A stretch of DNA of 64,000 nt from Sinomicrobium sp. (GCA_029266035.1 JAJUFH010000006.1:40248-104247); one strand, 5' to 3'. Shown: positions 37,205 through 46,139, counted from the first letter of the stretch. Numbers and translations are program-made. The notes: generated by a model not told the origin, from the sequence alone.

Positions 37205-38668
37205 ATGCTGAAGCAACAACTACAGTTCAAATTATCTCAGAAGCTATCGCCTCAACAAATCCAGTTGATGAAGCTGATACAATTGCCTACTCAGGCTTTT
37301 GAACAGCGGCTTAAACAGGAAATTGAGGAGAACCCAGCTTTGGAAAGCGGTAAAGAGGAAGAAACCTCTTATGAAGATGATCTGTATGATGCTCAAGACG
37401 ATCTTTACGACGAAGGCAATGAAAAAATAGAGGCAGAAGACATCAATGTAGACGAGTATCTCAGCGACGACGAAATTCCGGAGTACAGACTGCAAACCAA
37501 CAATTACAGTGCCGACGACGAGGAGAAAAGCGTGCCTTATGCCGCAGGGACCACCTTTCATCAAAACCTTCTAAACCAACTCAGCACATACAGCTTAGAC
37601 GACAATCAGCGAGACATTGCCGAGTTTCTGGTGGGAAGTGTGGACGAAAGCGGTTATATAAGACGATCTGTAGAAGACATCACAGACGATCTCGCTTTCA
37701 CTCAAAATATTTACACCGACGAAGAGACCGTCGAAAAAGTCTTGCGATTGGTACAAGAGCTCGACCCGGCAGGAGTAGGCGCACGAGAGCTGAAAGAATG
37801 CCTGTTAATACAATTGAAGCGAAAAAAAACTACTCCCTCTGTACAGCTCGCCATAGATATTATCGAGCGCTCATTTGAGCAATTTACTAAGAAGCACTAC
37901 AACAAGCTACTTCAGCGACACCACATAAGCGAAGAGGAATTGAGAGATGCTATACAGGAAGTAGAGCGACTCAATCCCAAGCCCGGAAGTTCGTACTCTG
38001 GCAGCAACCGCATCATCGAGCACATTGTCCCCGATTTTAGCATCCGCATCGTCGACGGCGAACTCGAATTGGCGTTAAACGGTAGAAATGCGCCTCAACT
38101 ACACGTTTCGAAGGAGTACAGCAATATGCTGCAAGGATATAAAGACTCCAAAGAAAAGTCTAAATCCCAAAAGGATGCTGTACAGTTTATCAAACAGAAA
38201 CTCGATGCCGCAAAATGGTTTATCGACGCCATAAAACAGCGGCAGGAGACCCTCTTTGTAACTATGAATGCTATTATGCACTATCAGGAAGAATACTTCT
38301 TGACTGGTGACGAAAGAAAACTAAAGCCAATGATTCTCAAGGATATTGCAGACAGCATAGGCATGGATGTCTCTACGGTGTCGAGAGTGGCTAATAGCAA
38401 GTATGTAGACACTCCCTACGGCACCAAGCTAATCAAAGAGTTCTTCTCTGAAGCGATGAAAAACGAACAGGGAGAAGATGTCTCCACTCGGGAGATTAAA
38501 AAGATACTCGAAAACATCATTGAGGAAGAAGACAAAAAATCCCCTTTAACAGACGACAGACTCGCTGTAATGCTCAAGGAAAAAGGATATCCTATTGCGC
38601 GCAGAACCATCGCCAAATACAGAGAACAGCTCGATATACCCGTAGCTCGTTTGAGAAAACAGATATAG
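37205..38668 (+). CDS. rpoN: RNA polymerase sigma-54 factor
   Basis: Alternative sigma factor that needs AAA+ activators to open promoters with -24/-12 elements. The N-terminal Gln/Leu-rich region I (LQFKLSQKLSPQQIQLMKLI and QEIEENPALE), an acidic region II (residues 50-115), the core-binding domain, the HTH (DIADSIGMDVSTVSRVANSK) and the RpoN box ARRTIAKYRE at residues 465-474 are all present. The 487 residues are full length. No enhancer-binding activator lies in this window. It precedes a membrane protein gene by four bases. Confidence 0.96.
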   Translation: MLKQQLQFKLSQKLSPQQIQLMKLIQLPTQAFEQRLKQEIEENPALESGKEEETSYEDDLYDAQDDLYDEGNEKIEAEDINVDEYLSDDEIPEYRLQTNNYSADDEEKSVPYAAGTTFHQNLLNQLSTYSLDDNQRDIAEFLVGSVDESGYIRRSVEDITDDLAFTQNIYTDEETVEKVLRLVQELDPAGVGARELKECLLIQLKRKKTTPSVQLAIDIIERSFEQFTKKHYNKLLQRHHISEEELRDAIQEVERLNPKPGSSYSGSNRIIEHIVPDFSIRIVDGELELALNGRNAPQLHVSKEYSNMLQGYKDSKEKSKSQKDAVQFIKQKLDAAKWFIDAIKQRQETLFVTMNAIMHYQEEYFLTGDERKLKPMILKDIADSIGMDVSTVSRVANSKYVDTPYGTKLIKEFFSEAMKNEQGEDVSTREIKKILENIIEEEDKKSPLTDDRLAVMLKEKGYPIARRTIAKYREQLDIPVARLRKQI

Positions 38669-38672
38669 CATC

Positions 38673-39275
38673 ATGACAATCTGCAGGATATTAAGCTATC
38701 TCTTTCACCCCCTGTTTATGCCTTTTACAGGAACCGTAGCTTACTTTCTTCTATCTCCGACATACATCCCTTACGAGCTACAGAAAAAGGTCTTTTTTCC
38801 CATCTTTATTCTCACCGTACTCATCCCTATAGCATTGTACTGGCTACTGAAGCACTTGGGATGGGTAGACTCTCACGAACTCAAATCGGTAAAAGAGCGG
38901 AGAATACCCTTATATGCATCCATAATCATTATGTATGTAATTAGTCTTTATATCGCTCCGTCAAAATTTTCTCCTGCCTTGCATTATTTTTTCACAGGTA
39001 TTACCGGCACACTATTTCTATGCTTGCTACTAGTTATCTTTAAGGTAAAAGCGAGTTTTCACATGATGGGAATAATGGGCGTAGCAGCCTTTATTTTCGG
39101 ATTTAGCATACACTTTCAAACCAATACAGCACCGGCACTAGCAGCCCTTGCCATTATTGCAGGGGTCATTGCCGTATCCCGGTTATACCTCAGGGCTCAT
39201 ACACTTCGCGAAATAGTTATAGGAGCACTTATCGGCGCCATTCCTCAAATTGTTATATTCTGTTTTATACTATAG
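38673..39275 (+). CDS. PAP2-like polytopic membrane protein, degenerate catalytic motif
   Basis: A 200-residue protein with about six membrane segments. The C-terminal SRLYLRAHTLRE at 169-180 matches the third PAP2 phosphatase motif (SRxxxxxHxxxD) except that the last Asp is Glu180; KASFH at 126-130 may correspond to the central motif. The first motif, which binds phosphate, is not convincing. It could be a divergent lipid phosphatase or a family member that has lost activity. Starts four bases after rpoN, so it is probably cotranscribed, and is convergent with the next gene. Confidence 0.7.
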   Translation: MTICRILSYLFHPLFMPFTGTVAYFLLSPTYIPYELQKKVFFPIFILTVLIPIALYWLLKHLGWVDSHELKSVKERRIPLYASIIIMYVISLYIAPSKFSPALHYFFTGITGTLFLCLLLVIFKVKASFHMMGIMGVAAFIFGFSIHFQTNTAPALAALAIIAGVIAVSRLYLRAHTLREIVIGALIGAIPQIVIFCFIL

Positions 39276-39287
39276 GCAAAACGCCGT

Positions 39288-40001
39288 TTAAAGCGCATAA
39301 AAAACAATCCCTATCTTCAGGGCGCTCATTTCAAGAAATTCACCCTCTGCCGTAACTATATCATCGTCAAAGAGTTTTCCCAAACCGTAGTACACATAAA
39401 AATTCCAGGTATTGTATCCGGCACTGAGTTGCAATCCGCTTTGAAACTTCCTTATATCGCTGTTGGAAAAGCCCGTGCTTTGTTCACCCTTAAATCTAAA
39501 GCGGTTGGCAAAAACATAGCCAAATTTAACCCCTGCGTACACTCTCCAAAACTTATAACTCTCTGCAGTAGAAGTTCTCCACCGAAATTCGACGGGCACT
39601 TCCAGCACGTGAATATCCATTTTATTTCGCTTGTAATCGGTACCTTCAGGAATAAGTCGATAATCGGTTTTGCCATTGTTCTTAATTGCCTGTAAATTGT
39701 GAAAGTAAGAATTAAAACCATAGCCCACACCTATACCGAGTGCCACATTACGAGCAGTATTCAAAGGTATATCTTTAATAATACCCACCTGAATTCCCCT
39801 CGAAAGATTTTGTTGTTTCACGTCGTCGGGGCGGTTTAAGAGCATATTATAGGTAACCCCTATATAAACCTGATCTTCCTTGTATTTGCGATCAACTCTG
39901 GTGGTATCGGTCAACGACAATCGCGTATCTTCTCTCTCTTGAGCCTGGACGGAGCCTATTACAGCAAAACAGCATAATACTATCAACAACTGTATCTTCA
40001 T
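39288..40001 (-). CDS. Outer-membrane beta-barrel protein, PorT-like
   Basis: A 237-residue exported protein. The start at 40001 gives a clean signal peptide (MKIQLLIVLCCFAVIGSVQAQ); the upstream in-frame extension to 40079 lacks one. The mature part alternates hydrophobic residues as in an 8-10-stranded barrel, for example VYIGVTYNMLLNRPDD, VALGIGVGYGFNSYF and YAGVKFGYVFANRF, and ends in an aromatic-rich strand. It resembles the PorT/SprT-type outer membrane family (OMP_b-brl_2). PorT is part of type IX secretion, but the usual PorT neighbour is absent here, so only the family-level call is made. Confidence 0.78.
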   Translation of the reverse strand: MKIQLLIVLCCFAVIGSVQAQEREDTRLSLTDTTRVDRKYKEDQVYIGVTYNMLLNRPDDVKQQNLSRGIQVGIIKDIPLNTARNVALGIGVGYGFNSYFHNLQAIKNNGKTDYRLIPEGTDYKRNKMDIHVLEVPVEFRWRTSTAESYKFWRVYAGVKFGYVFANRFRFKGEQSTGFSNSDIRKFQSGLQLSAGYNTWNFYVYYGLGKLFDDDIVTAEGEFLEMSALKIGIVFYAL

Positions 40002-40088
40002 AGATTTCTGGTATTGGGATATCAAGTTAATGAGTTTTTTCGGTTCGTCAAACAGCGCTACAAACAATTGCAATAACAAGTAAAAATG

Positions 40089-40113
40089 AAAAAACCGGCC
40101 AAATCTGACCGGT
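40089..40113 (-). terminator. Intrinsic terminator after the exb operon
   Basis: Read on the minus strand, ACCGGTC and GGCCGGT form a seven-pair stem with one G-U pair around AGATTT, followed by a T-run. It closes the exbB-exbD transcript before the PorT-like gene. Confidence 0.8.
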
Positions 40114-40147
40114 CTTTCAAAATATAAGTTTCAAGAAATGCGAGAAA

Positions 40148-40633
40148 TCAATCAAGATTATTCATTGCATCCCCTTGCTTGGTAGAATAATTTACCTTAA
40201 GGGCATTGACCTTGCGGAGTTCCTGTTTGATATCAGACACCAGCCCCATATTAGTTTCGTTATCTACTTTCAATGCTGTAGTCATAGTAGCTTGAACCTC
40301 CTGTCTCATATCAGCTCTTTCCGAAAGTATAAAAGGCGCCACAGCGCTTACACTTTCCAGTTTGTCATTCAGCTGAATTCGAGGTAAGCTACCGTATTTA
40401 CTTTGATATCTCGGATGTGGTTTACCTACATAAATATAGACCACATTTTTATCCGTCTTATCCAGTGTCTGCACTTGATCTGCCGTTGGGAGAACATTAT
40501 CTACCATCAGCTCGTCGTTTTTCATCTCTGTAACTGTCATAAAGAAAAACAGCAACATAAATACAATATCCGGCAGAGAGGCTGTAGACACAGCAGGTAG
40601 TTCGCCACTTTTCTTCTTTTTGAATTTAGCCAT
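40148..40633 (-). CDS. ExbD/TolR family biopolymer transport protein (second copy)
   Basis: A 161-residue single-pass inner-membrane protein. After a Lys-rich cytoplasmic N-terminus, the helix SLPDIVFMLLFFFMTVTEM carries the conserved proton-translocating Asp (residue 22). The periplasmic domain is about 115 residues. With ExbB it forms a proton-driven stator that energises TonB or a related machine. It is the last gene of the four-gene operon, 15 bases after the other exbD-type gene. Confidence 0.9.
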   Translation of the reverse strand: MAKFKKKKSGELPAVSTASLPDIVFMLLFFFMTVTEMKNDELMVDNVLPTADQVQTLDKTDKNVVYIYVGKPHPRYQSKYGSLPRIQLNDKLESVSAVAPFILSERADMRQEVQATMTTALKVDNETNMGLVSDIKQELRKVNALKVNYSTKQGDAMNNLD

Positions 40634-40648
40634 AATACTGTGTTGTTT

Positions 40649-41266
40649 TTAGTTTTTCCTCGGTTCTGCTTCCGACAAATACTGCGGATACATTTTCTGA
40701 ATATTTTCAATCCTGTTTTTCAGTACATCCTTTTGAGCATCTGAAGTTTTTGGATCGTTATAATCATCCTGCATCGTAGTAAAATTCGTTTTATAAAGAC
40801 GTTGAGCCTCTCTATTTCGCAAGAAGTTATACGCGGCTACAAGTTCGTTTTGCACAGCGATATACGTCTTGTACTTGGTTTCTCGGTCGTTAACCAAAGA
40901 GATTATCGCTTTGTGCGGGTGAACCGATGAAGTCTCATCTCTTGCTCCTTGACAATAATCACAGGTCTCTCCTTTATCGTTGGTTCCCCCTCCGTTGTCG
41001 AGGAAATCTATGGCTCTTTGTCGCAAATCTTCAAGAGGAATAATCTCCTCATTTACCATGAGAGCATTATCCTTGTTGATAAGCACTTGCAACAGGTTCC
41101 TTTCTTTAATAGTAACTTCGCTATCAACTTCTTCCATTGGAGGAAGTTTTCGGTCGAGCCCCACATCTGTTTCTATGGTAGTAGTTACCAAAAAGAATAT
41201 CAACAGAAGGAACGCGATATCCGCCATTGACCCGGCATTTACTTCCGGTATCTCTCTTCTTGCCAT
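40649..41266 (-). CDS. ExbD/TolR family biopolymer transport protein (first copy)
   Basis: A 205-residue ExbD paralogue with the conserved Asp16 in ADIAFLLLIFFLVTTTIETD. The periplasmic domain is longer than in classical ExbD and contains a C-x2-C pair (CDYCQ) in an inserted loop, a possible metal or disulfide site. Two different ExbD-type proteins with one ExbB are common in Bacteroidota, perhaps forming a mixed stator. Lies ten bases after the 142-residue membrane protein gene. Confidence 0.9.
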   Translation of the reverse strand: MARREIPEVNAGSMADIAFLLLIFFLVTTTIETDVGLDRKLPPMEEVDSEVTIKERNLLQVLINKDNALMVNEEIIPLEDLRQRAIDFLDNGGGTNDKGETCDYCQGARDETSSVHPHKAIISLVNDRETKYKTYIAVQNELVAAYNFLRNREAQRLYKTNFTTMQDDYNDPKTSDAQKDVLKNRIENIQKMYPQYLSEAEPRKN

Positions 41267-41275
41267 AATTATTCC

Positions 41276-41704
41276 CTATTTAAATAAAACTTTCTTCACT
41301 CCGGAAGACAGCATCGCGACAACAGCCAAAACTGTTAAGACGTAAAACGCTATCAAACCGGCACCGACTAGTTTAGACGTTGAAGCATCTGCGGCAACAG
41401 ATCCATCTTGCGCCAGAATCGGATCTCCTGAAGCTACCAAATAACTCACAACCAATACCAAGCCAAAAACCACGAGCGAGGTAATCATTTGTTTGAGTTT
41501 GTGATGCCCTAAAATTCCCTTTATTGTAAACAGGATGGTCACTACTATAGCTATACCAAGCAGGATATAAGACACAACGAACATAAGATTTACGTTGGAA
41601 TCTCCGGATGCCACCTCAACGGGGACATCTCCATCCGGCAGCATAAGCCAGAGCGCAACGCCTATTACACTCAACAGGATTAATACGATTTTAAATATTT
41701 TCAT
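41276..41704 (-). CDS. Four-helix membrane protein of the exb operon
   Basis: A 142-residue protein with four predicted membrane segments (about residues 4-22, 42-64, 74-92 and 112-136) and short loops, one holding the acidic stretch GDPILAQDGSVAADAS. No homologous family is recognised. It is fixed between the ExbB and ExbD genes, with 19- and 9-base gaps, and is probably an accessory subunit of the energiser complex or a regulator of it; that is inferred purely from position. Confidence 0.75.
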   Translation of the reverse strand: MKIFKIVLILLSVIGVALWLMLPDGDVPVEVASGDSNVNLMFVVSYILLGIAIVVTILFTIKGILGHHKLKQMITSLVVFGLVLVVSYLVASGDPILAQDGSVAADASTSKLVGAGLIAFYVLTVLAVVAMLSSGVKKVLFK

Positions 41705-41723
41705 AATAATATATCTCCTTTGA

Positions 41724-42530
41724 TTATTTTCTATGAGCTACTAACAAGTCGATCAATACGATAGAAGCGTCTTCCATATCATTAACTATACTATCTATTT
41801 TAGCGATGATATAGTTGTAGAATATTTGAAGAATAATCGCTACGATAAGACCGAATACCGTTGTTAAAAGAGCTACTTTAATATCACCTGCGATAAGTGA
41901 AGCGTCGAGACCACCGGCGGCACTAATTTTATCAAAGGCCTGAATCATACCGATTACCGTACCCATAAATCCGAGCATAGGAGCTACAGCGATAAAGAGA
42001 GAGAGCCAAGATACGTTTTTCTCCAGTTGTCCCATTTGTACACCTCCGTATGCTACAACAGCTTTTTCGGCGGCTTCTACACCCTCTTCACTTCGATCTA
42101 ATCCCTGATAATAAATAGAAGCAATGGGACCCTTGGTGTTTCTACACAATTCTTTTGCAGCTTCAACACCTCCTGAAGCAAGAGCATCTTCTACTTTAGC
42201 TGTAAATTTCTTGGTATTTGTAGTAGAGAAGTTCAAGAACATAATTCGTTCAATAGCCACGGCAAGACCGAGTATCAAACACAGAAGAACAATCCCCATA
42301 AATCCGGCACCACCTTCGATAAACCTTTCTTTCAATACTTGGTGAAATGACTTGTTGCTTTCTTGAGAAGCAGCAGCATCATCCTGAACAAAAGCAGCAG
42401 CGTCATCTGCGATAGCAACAATCTCTGAAACAGTTTCAGGCACAACAGGAGCAAGATCCTTCGCTTCTGTCGTCGTTGCGTTGAGAGCCATTAATCCGGC
42501 AACAGCCAGAATAGAAAATAATCTTTTCAT
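41724..42530 (-). CDS. exbB: MotA/TolQ/ExbB proton channel family protein
   Basis: A 268-residue proton channel subunit. The N-terminus looks like a cleavable signal peptide (MKRLFSILAVAGLMALN), followed by an Ala/Asp-rich periplasmic segment, then helix GFMGIVLLCLILGLAVAIERI. After a cytoplasmic domain come two further helices with the family motif VAPMLGFMGTVIGMIQAF and FGLIVAIILQIFYNYI. Together with the two ExbD proteins downstream it forms the stator that harvests the proton gradient. First gene of the operon, transcribed away from the tRNA gene. Confidence 0.93.
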   Translation of the reverse strand: MKRLFSILAVAGLMALNATTTEAKDLAPVVPETVSEIVAIADDAAAFVQDDAAASQESNKSFHQVLKERFIEGGAGFMGIVLLCLILGLAVAIERIMFLNFSTTNTKKFTAKVEDALASGGVEAAKELCRNTKGPIASIYYQGLDRSEEGVEAAEKAVVAYGGVQMGQLEKNVSWLSLFIAVAPMLGFMGTVIGMIQAFDKISAAGGLDASLIAGDIKVALLTTVFGLIVAIILQIFYNYIIAKIDSIVNDMEDASIVLIDLLVAHRK

Positions 42531-42763
42531 TTCTTTTAAACTTAAATTTTGTTAGTTAATAGGGTTAAAGATATAAAAATTTTAAATTAAAAATCCGCAA
42601 TTAAAAGAAAACAAAACCTTTCAGATTCTACCTTTTTGGCACAAAACCAAAAAAGAAACATTTTTTTAAGAACTTATTGTATCGTTATTCTTTTCTTTCA
42701 AACAAAGTAAAATTTACTGTTGTCTTCTTACGGAGAAGCAAGTAATAAACCAACCTGCCTTTG

Positions 42764-42851
42764 CAGAGAGGAAGGGATTCGAACCCTCGATACGCTTGTG
42801 ACGTATACACACTTTCCAGGCGTGCGCCTTCGACCACTCGGCCACCTCTCT
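42764..42851 (-). tRNA. tRNA-Ser (anticodon GGA)
   Basis: An 88-base tRNA on the minus strand. The acceptor AGAGAGG pairs with CCTCTCT; discriminator G at 42764. The anticodon arm has the loop CTGGAAA, with GGA reading UCC and UCU. A long variable arm (class II) follows, and the T-arm has GGTTCGAATCC. The 3' CCA is not encoded. The flanking sequence shows no integrase or direct repeat, so no integration site is suggested. Confidence 0.95.
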
Positions 42852-42936
42852 CTTTCTACTGCTCGCCCCGTGGGGATTTCTTTGGGGTGCCAAATAACGA
42901 ATTTTTTTTTAGTTGATAAAATTTATCTCGTTATTT

Positions 42937-43965
42937 TTAGTTCATCTCTCCTCTTAAAGGTGTTTCAAACACAGTTCTAAACGCTTTTCTACTAATTTTA
43001 TTTCCCAAGAGGTACATCAGTTTTGCCAATGCGGCCTCTGTGGTAATATCTTTCCCGTTGATAAGCCCAAGTTCTTGAAGATGTGTACTGGTTTCGTATT
43101 TTCCCATCAAAACACTACCTCCGGAACACTGGGTGACATTGACCACAAAAATCTCATTTCGGATTGCCGATTGTAACACCTCGCTAAACTCCTCATCTGT
43201 AGGGGCATTTCCAGCACCGTAAGTTTCAAGTACCACTGCCCTTAGTCCGGGAGTTTCGAAAACGGCTTTCAACACCGCATTACTGAACCCGGGAAACAAT
43301 CTTATTACAGCTATATTATTGTCCAATTCCTTATGAACCTTGAGCTTTTTCCTCCGATTGGGCGACAGCAGGTATTCTCTGTTCACTTTTAGGTGAACAC
43401 CGCTTTCGGCTAAGGGAGGATAATTGAGCGAAGCAAAGGCTTCGAAGTGTTCTGCATTGATCTTGGTGGTTCGATTGGCGCGATACAACTTGTATTCAAA
43501 GTAAAGACATACTTCCGACAACACCGGCTTCCCCCCGTCTTGCAAGGCTGCAATCTGTATAGAGGTGATGAGATTTTCTTTGGCATCGGTACGCAGGTCT
43601 CCAATGGGCAGTTGTGACCCCGTAAGTATCACCGGCTTAGACAGATTTTCGAGCATAAAGCTCAGGGCCGCTCCGGTATAGCTCATGGTATCACTACCGT
43701 GAAGCACCACAAAACCGTCAAAGTTGTCGTAATGCTCTTCTATAGTCTGCGCAATCTTCCCCCAATGCTCGGGATTCATATTAGACGAATCGATCGGTTC
43801 ATCAAAAGACACCGTTTTTATATTGCAGTCTAAGTGCGATAATTCTGGAATGCGACTTACGAGCTTGTCAAAGTCGAAAGCTCTGAGTGCCCCTGTCTTA
43901 AAATCTTTTATCATTCCGATAGTTCCCCCTGTGTACAACAGGAGTATATCCGATCTTTTTCCCAT
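42937..43965 (-). CDS. ansA: Type I L-asparaginase
   Basis: Hydrolyses L-asparagine to aspartate and ammonia. The N-terminal LLLYTGGTIGM motif supplies the first catalytic Thr, and VVLHGSDTMSYTGAALSFM the second Thr-Asp site. The absence of a signal peptide and the 342-residue length indicate the cytoplasmic type I enzyme. The start at 43965 (MGKRSDIL) is chosen; the frame is open to 44022 but that would add a poorly matching N-terminus. Located 86 bases after the acyltransferase gene on the same strand. Confidence 0.93.
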   Translation of the reverse strand: MGKRSDILLLYTGGTIGMIKDFKTGALRAFDFDKLVSRIPELSHLDCNIKTVSFDEPIDSSNMNPEHWGKIAQTIEEHYDNFDGFVVLHGSDTMSYTGAALSFMLENLSKPVILTGSQLPIGDLRTDAKENLITSIQIAALQDGGKPVLSEVCLYFEYKLYRANRTTKINAEHFEAFASLNYPPLAESGVHLKVNREYLLSPNRRKKLKVHKELDNNIAVIRLFPGFSNAVLKAVFETPGLRAVVLETYGAGNAPTDEEFSEVLQSAIRNEIFVVNVTQCSGGSVLMGKYETSTHLQELGLINGKDITTEAALAKLMYLLGNKISRKAFRTVFETPLRGEMN

Positions 43966-44051
43966 ATACAAGTTTGTGAAATCACTATCAAAAACAAGCC
44001 CCAAATACCGGTGTCTTGGCACTCTATACTATACGTCTATTCGCTCCAATT

Positions 44052-45188
44052 TTACAAGGTCGGCTCGTATTTCATACGGTTTATCACCGGATTGGCATAC
44101 ATGGCCAGAAAATTTTTTCGAGTCACTTCGTCTTCCCCACCTACCCGTTTTTCGAGTCTCCGCTCAAACTGTCTTTTCTCCTTCTCGTCATATCGATCTG
44201 CAAACCTAGTCGTATTTTTCAGCAAATCGTAAGCCAGGTAGTTGCTAGGCCACAATCTATAGTTTATATGAATCTGCTTGTCGATACAGTCGGCGAGCAT
44301 CTGAAACTGCCTGTTGACCGATTCTCCACTATCTCTAATCTCATCTAGCTCACTATCGCTGATTTCCCCCACCTGAATACAGATTCGCTTCTTTTGCCCC
44401 AAGGCCCCCTTCATTATAGAATTAAAATCTTCGTTGCTCGACTTTACGTATTCCAAATCGTAATGTCTGGCCATAAGCTCAGGCATTTTCAGTAAATCGG
44501 TAGGGTCGTACTCATAAGAAATAGCGACAGGGGTAATGCGCAACTTCTTAAAATAATCCATTACATGAGCCTCATCGCTGGCCATAGCCAACATTTTCAA
44601 CACTCCTTGTTGAGTCTCGTCGTTGCCATCTTTGGTTCGCCCTTCCCGCTGTGCAATCCACACCGACCGGTCTTCCTCCTCCAACAGGTGTTTTATATAG
44701 GTCGATACCTTACGAGAGCTCTCCAGCATTTCCCGCGGCGGCAAGCCTCTTTGAATCAAGAAATTTCTAACCAGTTTTGAAAGCGTCAGTAAAAACGGCT
44801 TGTGCACCAGATTATCACCTATAGCTGTAGCTGTGAGCACCAAACCGTTTTCGAGCAGAGCTAAATTCAGCAAGCTGGTATCCATAACAATATCGCGGTG
44901 ATTAGATATCAAGAGGTATGAGGTGTTGGAAGCCAACTTGTCAAAGCCTTCCGCAAAGAATCCTTCAGCACTTTTTTCCAAGACATTTTTTACACAGTAG
45001 TAGATTACTTTGGCCTGAAAATCGTCTATGGAATGACAGGAATTCAGTATTTCCTCTATCTCTTCCGCGCTCTTATCCGGCAAGGAAAAATGTAGCAGGG
45101 CACGAAACATGGGGTGTTCCTTGTACTCGCGCAAGACAGCGTTTACCTCACTGTCTAGATAAGGTCTGATTTCTTTATAATTATCCAA
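44052..45188 (-). CDS. 1-acyl-sn-glycerol-3-phosphate acyltransferase family protein
   Basis: A 378-residue acyltransferase of the PlsC superfamily. The catalytic motif is NHRDIVMD: His97 is followed by Asp103, an H-X5-D spacing rather than the usual H-X4-D, or alternatively His97/Asp99 is used. Downstream, IAQREGRTKDG corresponds to the phosphate-binding block and ITPVAISYEYDP to the proline block. Long forms of this kind in Bacteroidota probably acylate phospholipid or glycolipid precursors, but the acceptor is unknown. A TAnnTTTG element lies about 100 bases upstream. Confidence 0.8.
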   Translation of the reverse strand: MDNYKEIRPYLDSEVNAVLREYKEHPMFRALLHFSLPDKSAEEIEEILNSCHSIDDFQAKVIYYCVKNVLEKSAEGFFAEGFDKLASNTSYLLISNHRDIVMDTSLLNLALLENGLVLTATAIGDNLVHKPFLLTLSKLVRNFLIQRGLPPREMLESSRKVSTYIKHLLEEEDRSVWIAQREGRTKDGNDETQQGVLKMLAMASDEAHVMDYFKKLRITPVAISYEYDPTDLLKMPELMARHYDLEYVKSSNEDFNSIMKGALGQKKRICIQVGEISDSELDEIRDSGESVNRQFQMLADCIDKQIHINYRLWPSNYLAYDLLKNTTRFADRYDEKEKRQFERRLEKRVGGEDEVTRKNFLAMYANPVINRMKYEPTL

Positions 45189-45289
45189 ATGATATCACTT
45201 TAACAGGACTTCCACATCATCTAAAAACAACAGCGCTACAAACCTACAGCCCTGTATATCTATCAGAACCGGGAGTCCATACCCGGTAG

Positions 45290-45297
45290 CAAAGTTA
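45290..45297 (-). promoter_or_regulatory. -7 promoter element for the acyltransferase/ansA unit
   Basis: Reads TAACTTTG on the minus strand, 102 bases upstream of the acyltransferase start. Confidence 0.45.
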
Positions 45298-45339
45298 CGC
45301 ACAGCCTACAAATGAACAAAAATTTATTGGCTTTACCAC

Positions 45340-46107
45340 TTATATTCTGAAAATCTCAGTGGCATTGGCAGTAGTCTTAAGCGCAACATCTTTTTCAGAC
45401 AGACCGTACACTTCGCTTATTTTTTCGAGCACTTTCACTAAGTATGCGCTTTCATTTCGCTTACCTCTATACGGCGTGGGAGCGAGGTAGGGAGCATCTG
45501 TTTCCAAAACAATACTATCTAGTGATATCTGGTTCAGAAACTGGTCTATTTTACCGTTTTTAAAGGTAAGCACTCCTCCTATTCCGAGTTTCATCCCGTA
45601 TGAAACTGCCTGCCTTGCCTGTTCTAAGGTACCAGTAAAACAGTGAAAGATACCGAACAAATCGTCTCCTTTTTCCGATTCAAGAATTTCAAAAACCTCA
45701 TCAAATGCCTCTCTACAATGAATTACAATAGGAAGCCCATGGTTTTTGGCAAGTTGTATCTGCCTTTTAAAAGCCTGCTGTTGCTGTTTCAAAAACTTGC
45801 GATCCCAATACAGGTCTATACCTATTTCCCCTATGGCATAATACCTGCGTTGCTGTAAGTTTGCCTCTACATGAGCCAATTCTTCCTCAAAATTCTCTTT
45901 TACATGAGTGGGGTGTAGTCCAGCCATAAGGTACATTCTGTCCGGATAGCTGTGTTCCAGTTCCAGCATGGCTTGGGTATAAGAAGAATCTATGGCTGGG
46001 ATAAAAAAACGTTCTACTCCTGCCGCTATGGCGCGCTGTATCATTTCGTCTCTGTCGGCATCGAAGGCTTCGCTGTACAAATGGGTATGAGTATCGGTAA
46101 TAATCAT
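45340..46107 (-). CDS. TatD family metal-dependent deoxyribonuclease
   Basis: A 255-residue TIM-barrel hydrolase. Metal ligands appear as DTHTHLYSEAFDADRDEM at the N-terminus, IGEIGIDLYWDR (Glu), PIVIHCREAFDE and FHCFTGTLEQA (His residues), and LETDAPYLAP (Asp), the TatD pattern. Members act as 3'-5' exonucleases or D-tyrosyl-type hydrolases; the cytoplasmic housekeeping form is most likely. Located downstream of ansA/acyltransferase on the same strand but separated from the acyltransferase by 151 bases and its own promoter region. Confidence 0.9.
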   Translation of the reverse strand: MIITDTHTHLYSEAFDADRDEMIQRAIAAGVERFFIPAIDSSYTQAMLELEHSYPDRMYLMAGLHPTHVKENFEEELAHVEANLQQRRYYAIGEIGIDLYWDRKFLKQQQQAFKRQIQLAKNHGLPIVIHCREAFDEVFEILESEKGDDLFGIFHCFTGTLEQARQAVSYGMKLGIGGVLTFKNGKIDQFLNQISLDSIVLETDAPYLAPTPYRGKRNESAYLVKVLEKISEVYGLSEKDVALKTTANATEIFRI

Positions 46108-46131
46108 GCCACAAAAATATAAACATTAAAC

Positions 46132-46139
46132 TATCTTTG
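46132..46139 (+). promoter_or_regulatory. -7 promoter element for the retropepsin-like gene
   Basis: TATCTTTG in the divergent region between tatD and the retropepsin-like gene, 76 bases before the latter's start. Confidence 0.5.

Noticed and set aside
39288..40001. Definite assignment as the type IX secretion protein PorT/SprT.
   Set aside because: The fold fits but the typical neighbour gene is absent and many related small barrels exist, so only a family-level call is supported.
42764..42936. tRNA-Ser as a possible integration site for a mobile element.
   Set aside because: No integrase gene, truncated tRNA copy or direct repeat was found in the flanking sequence, and the gene order around it is ordinary for flavobacteria.
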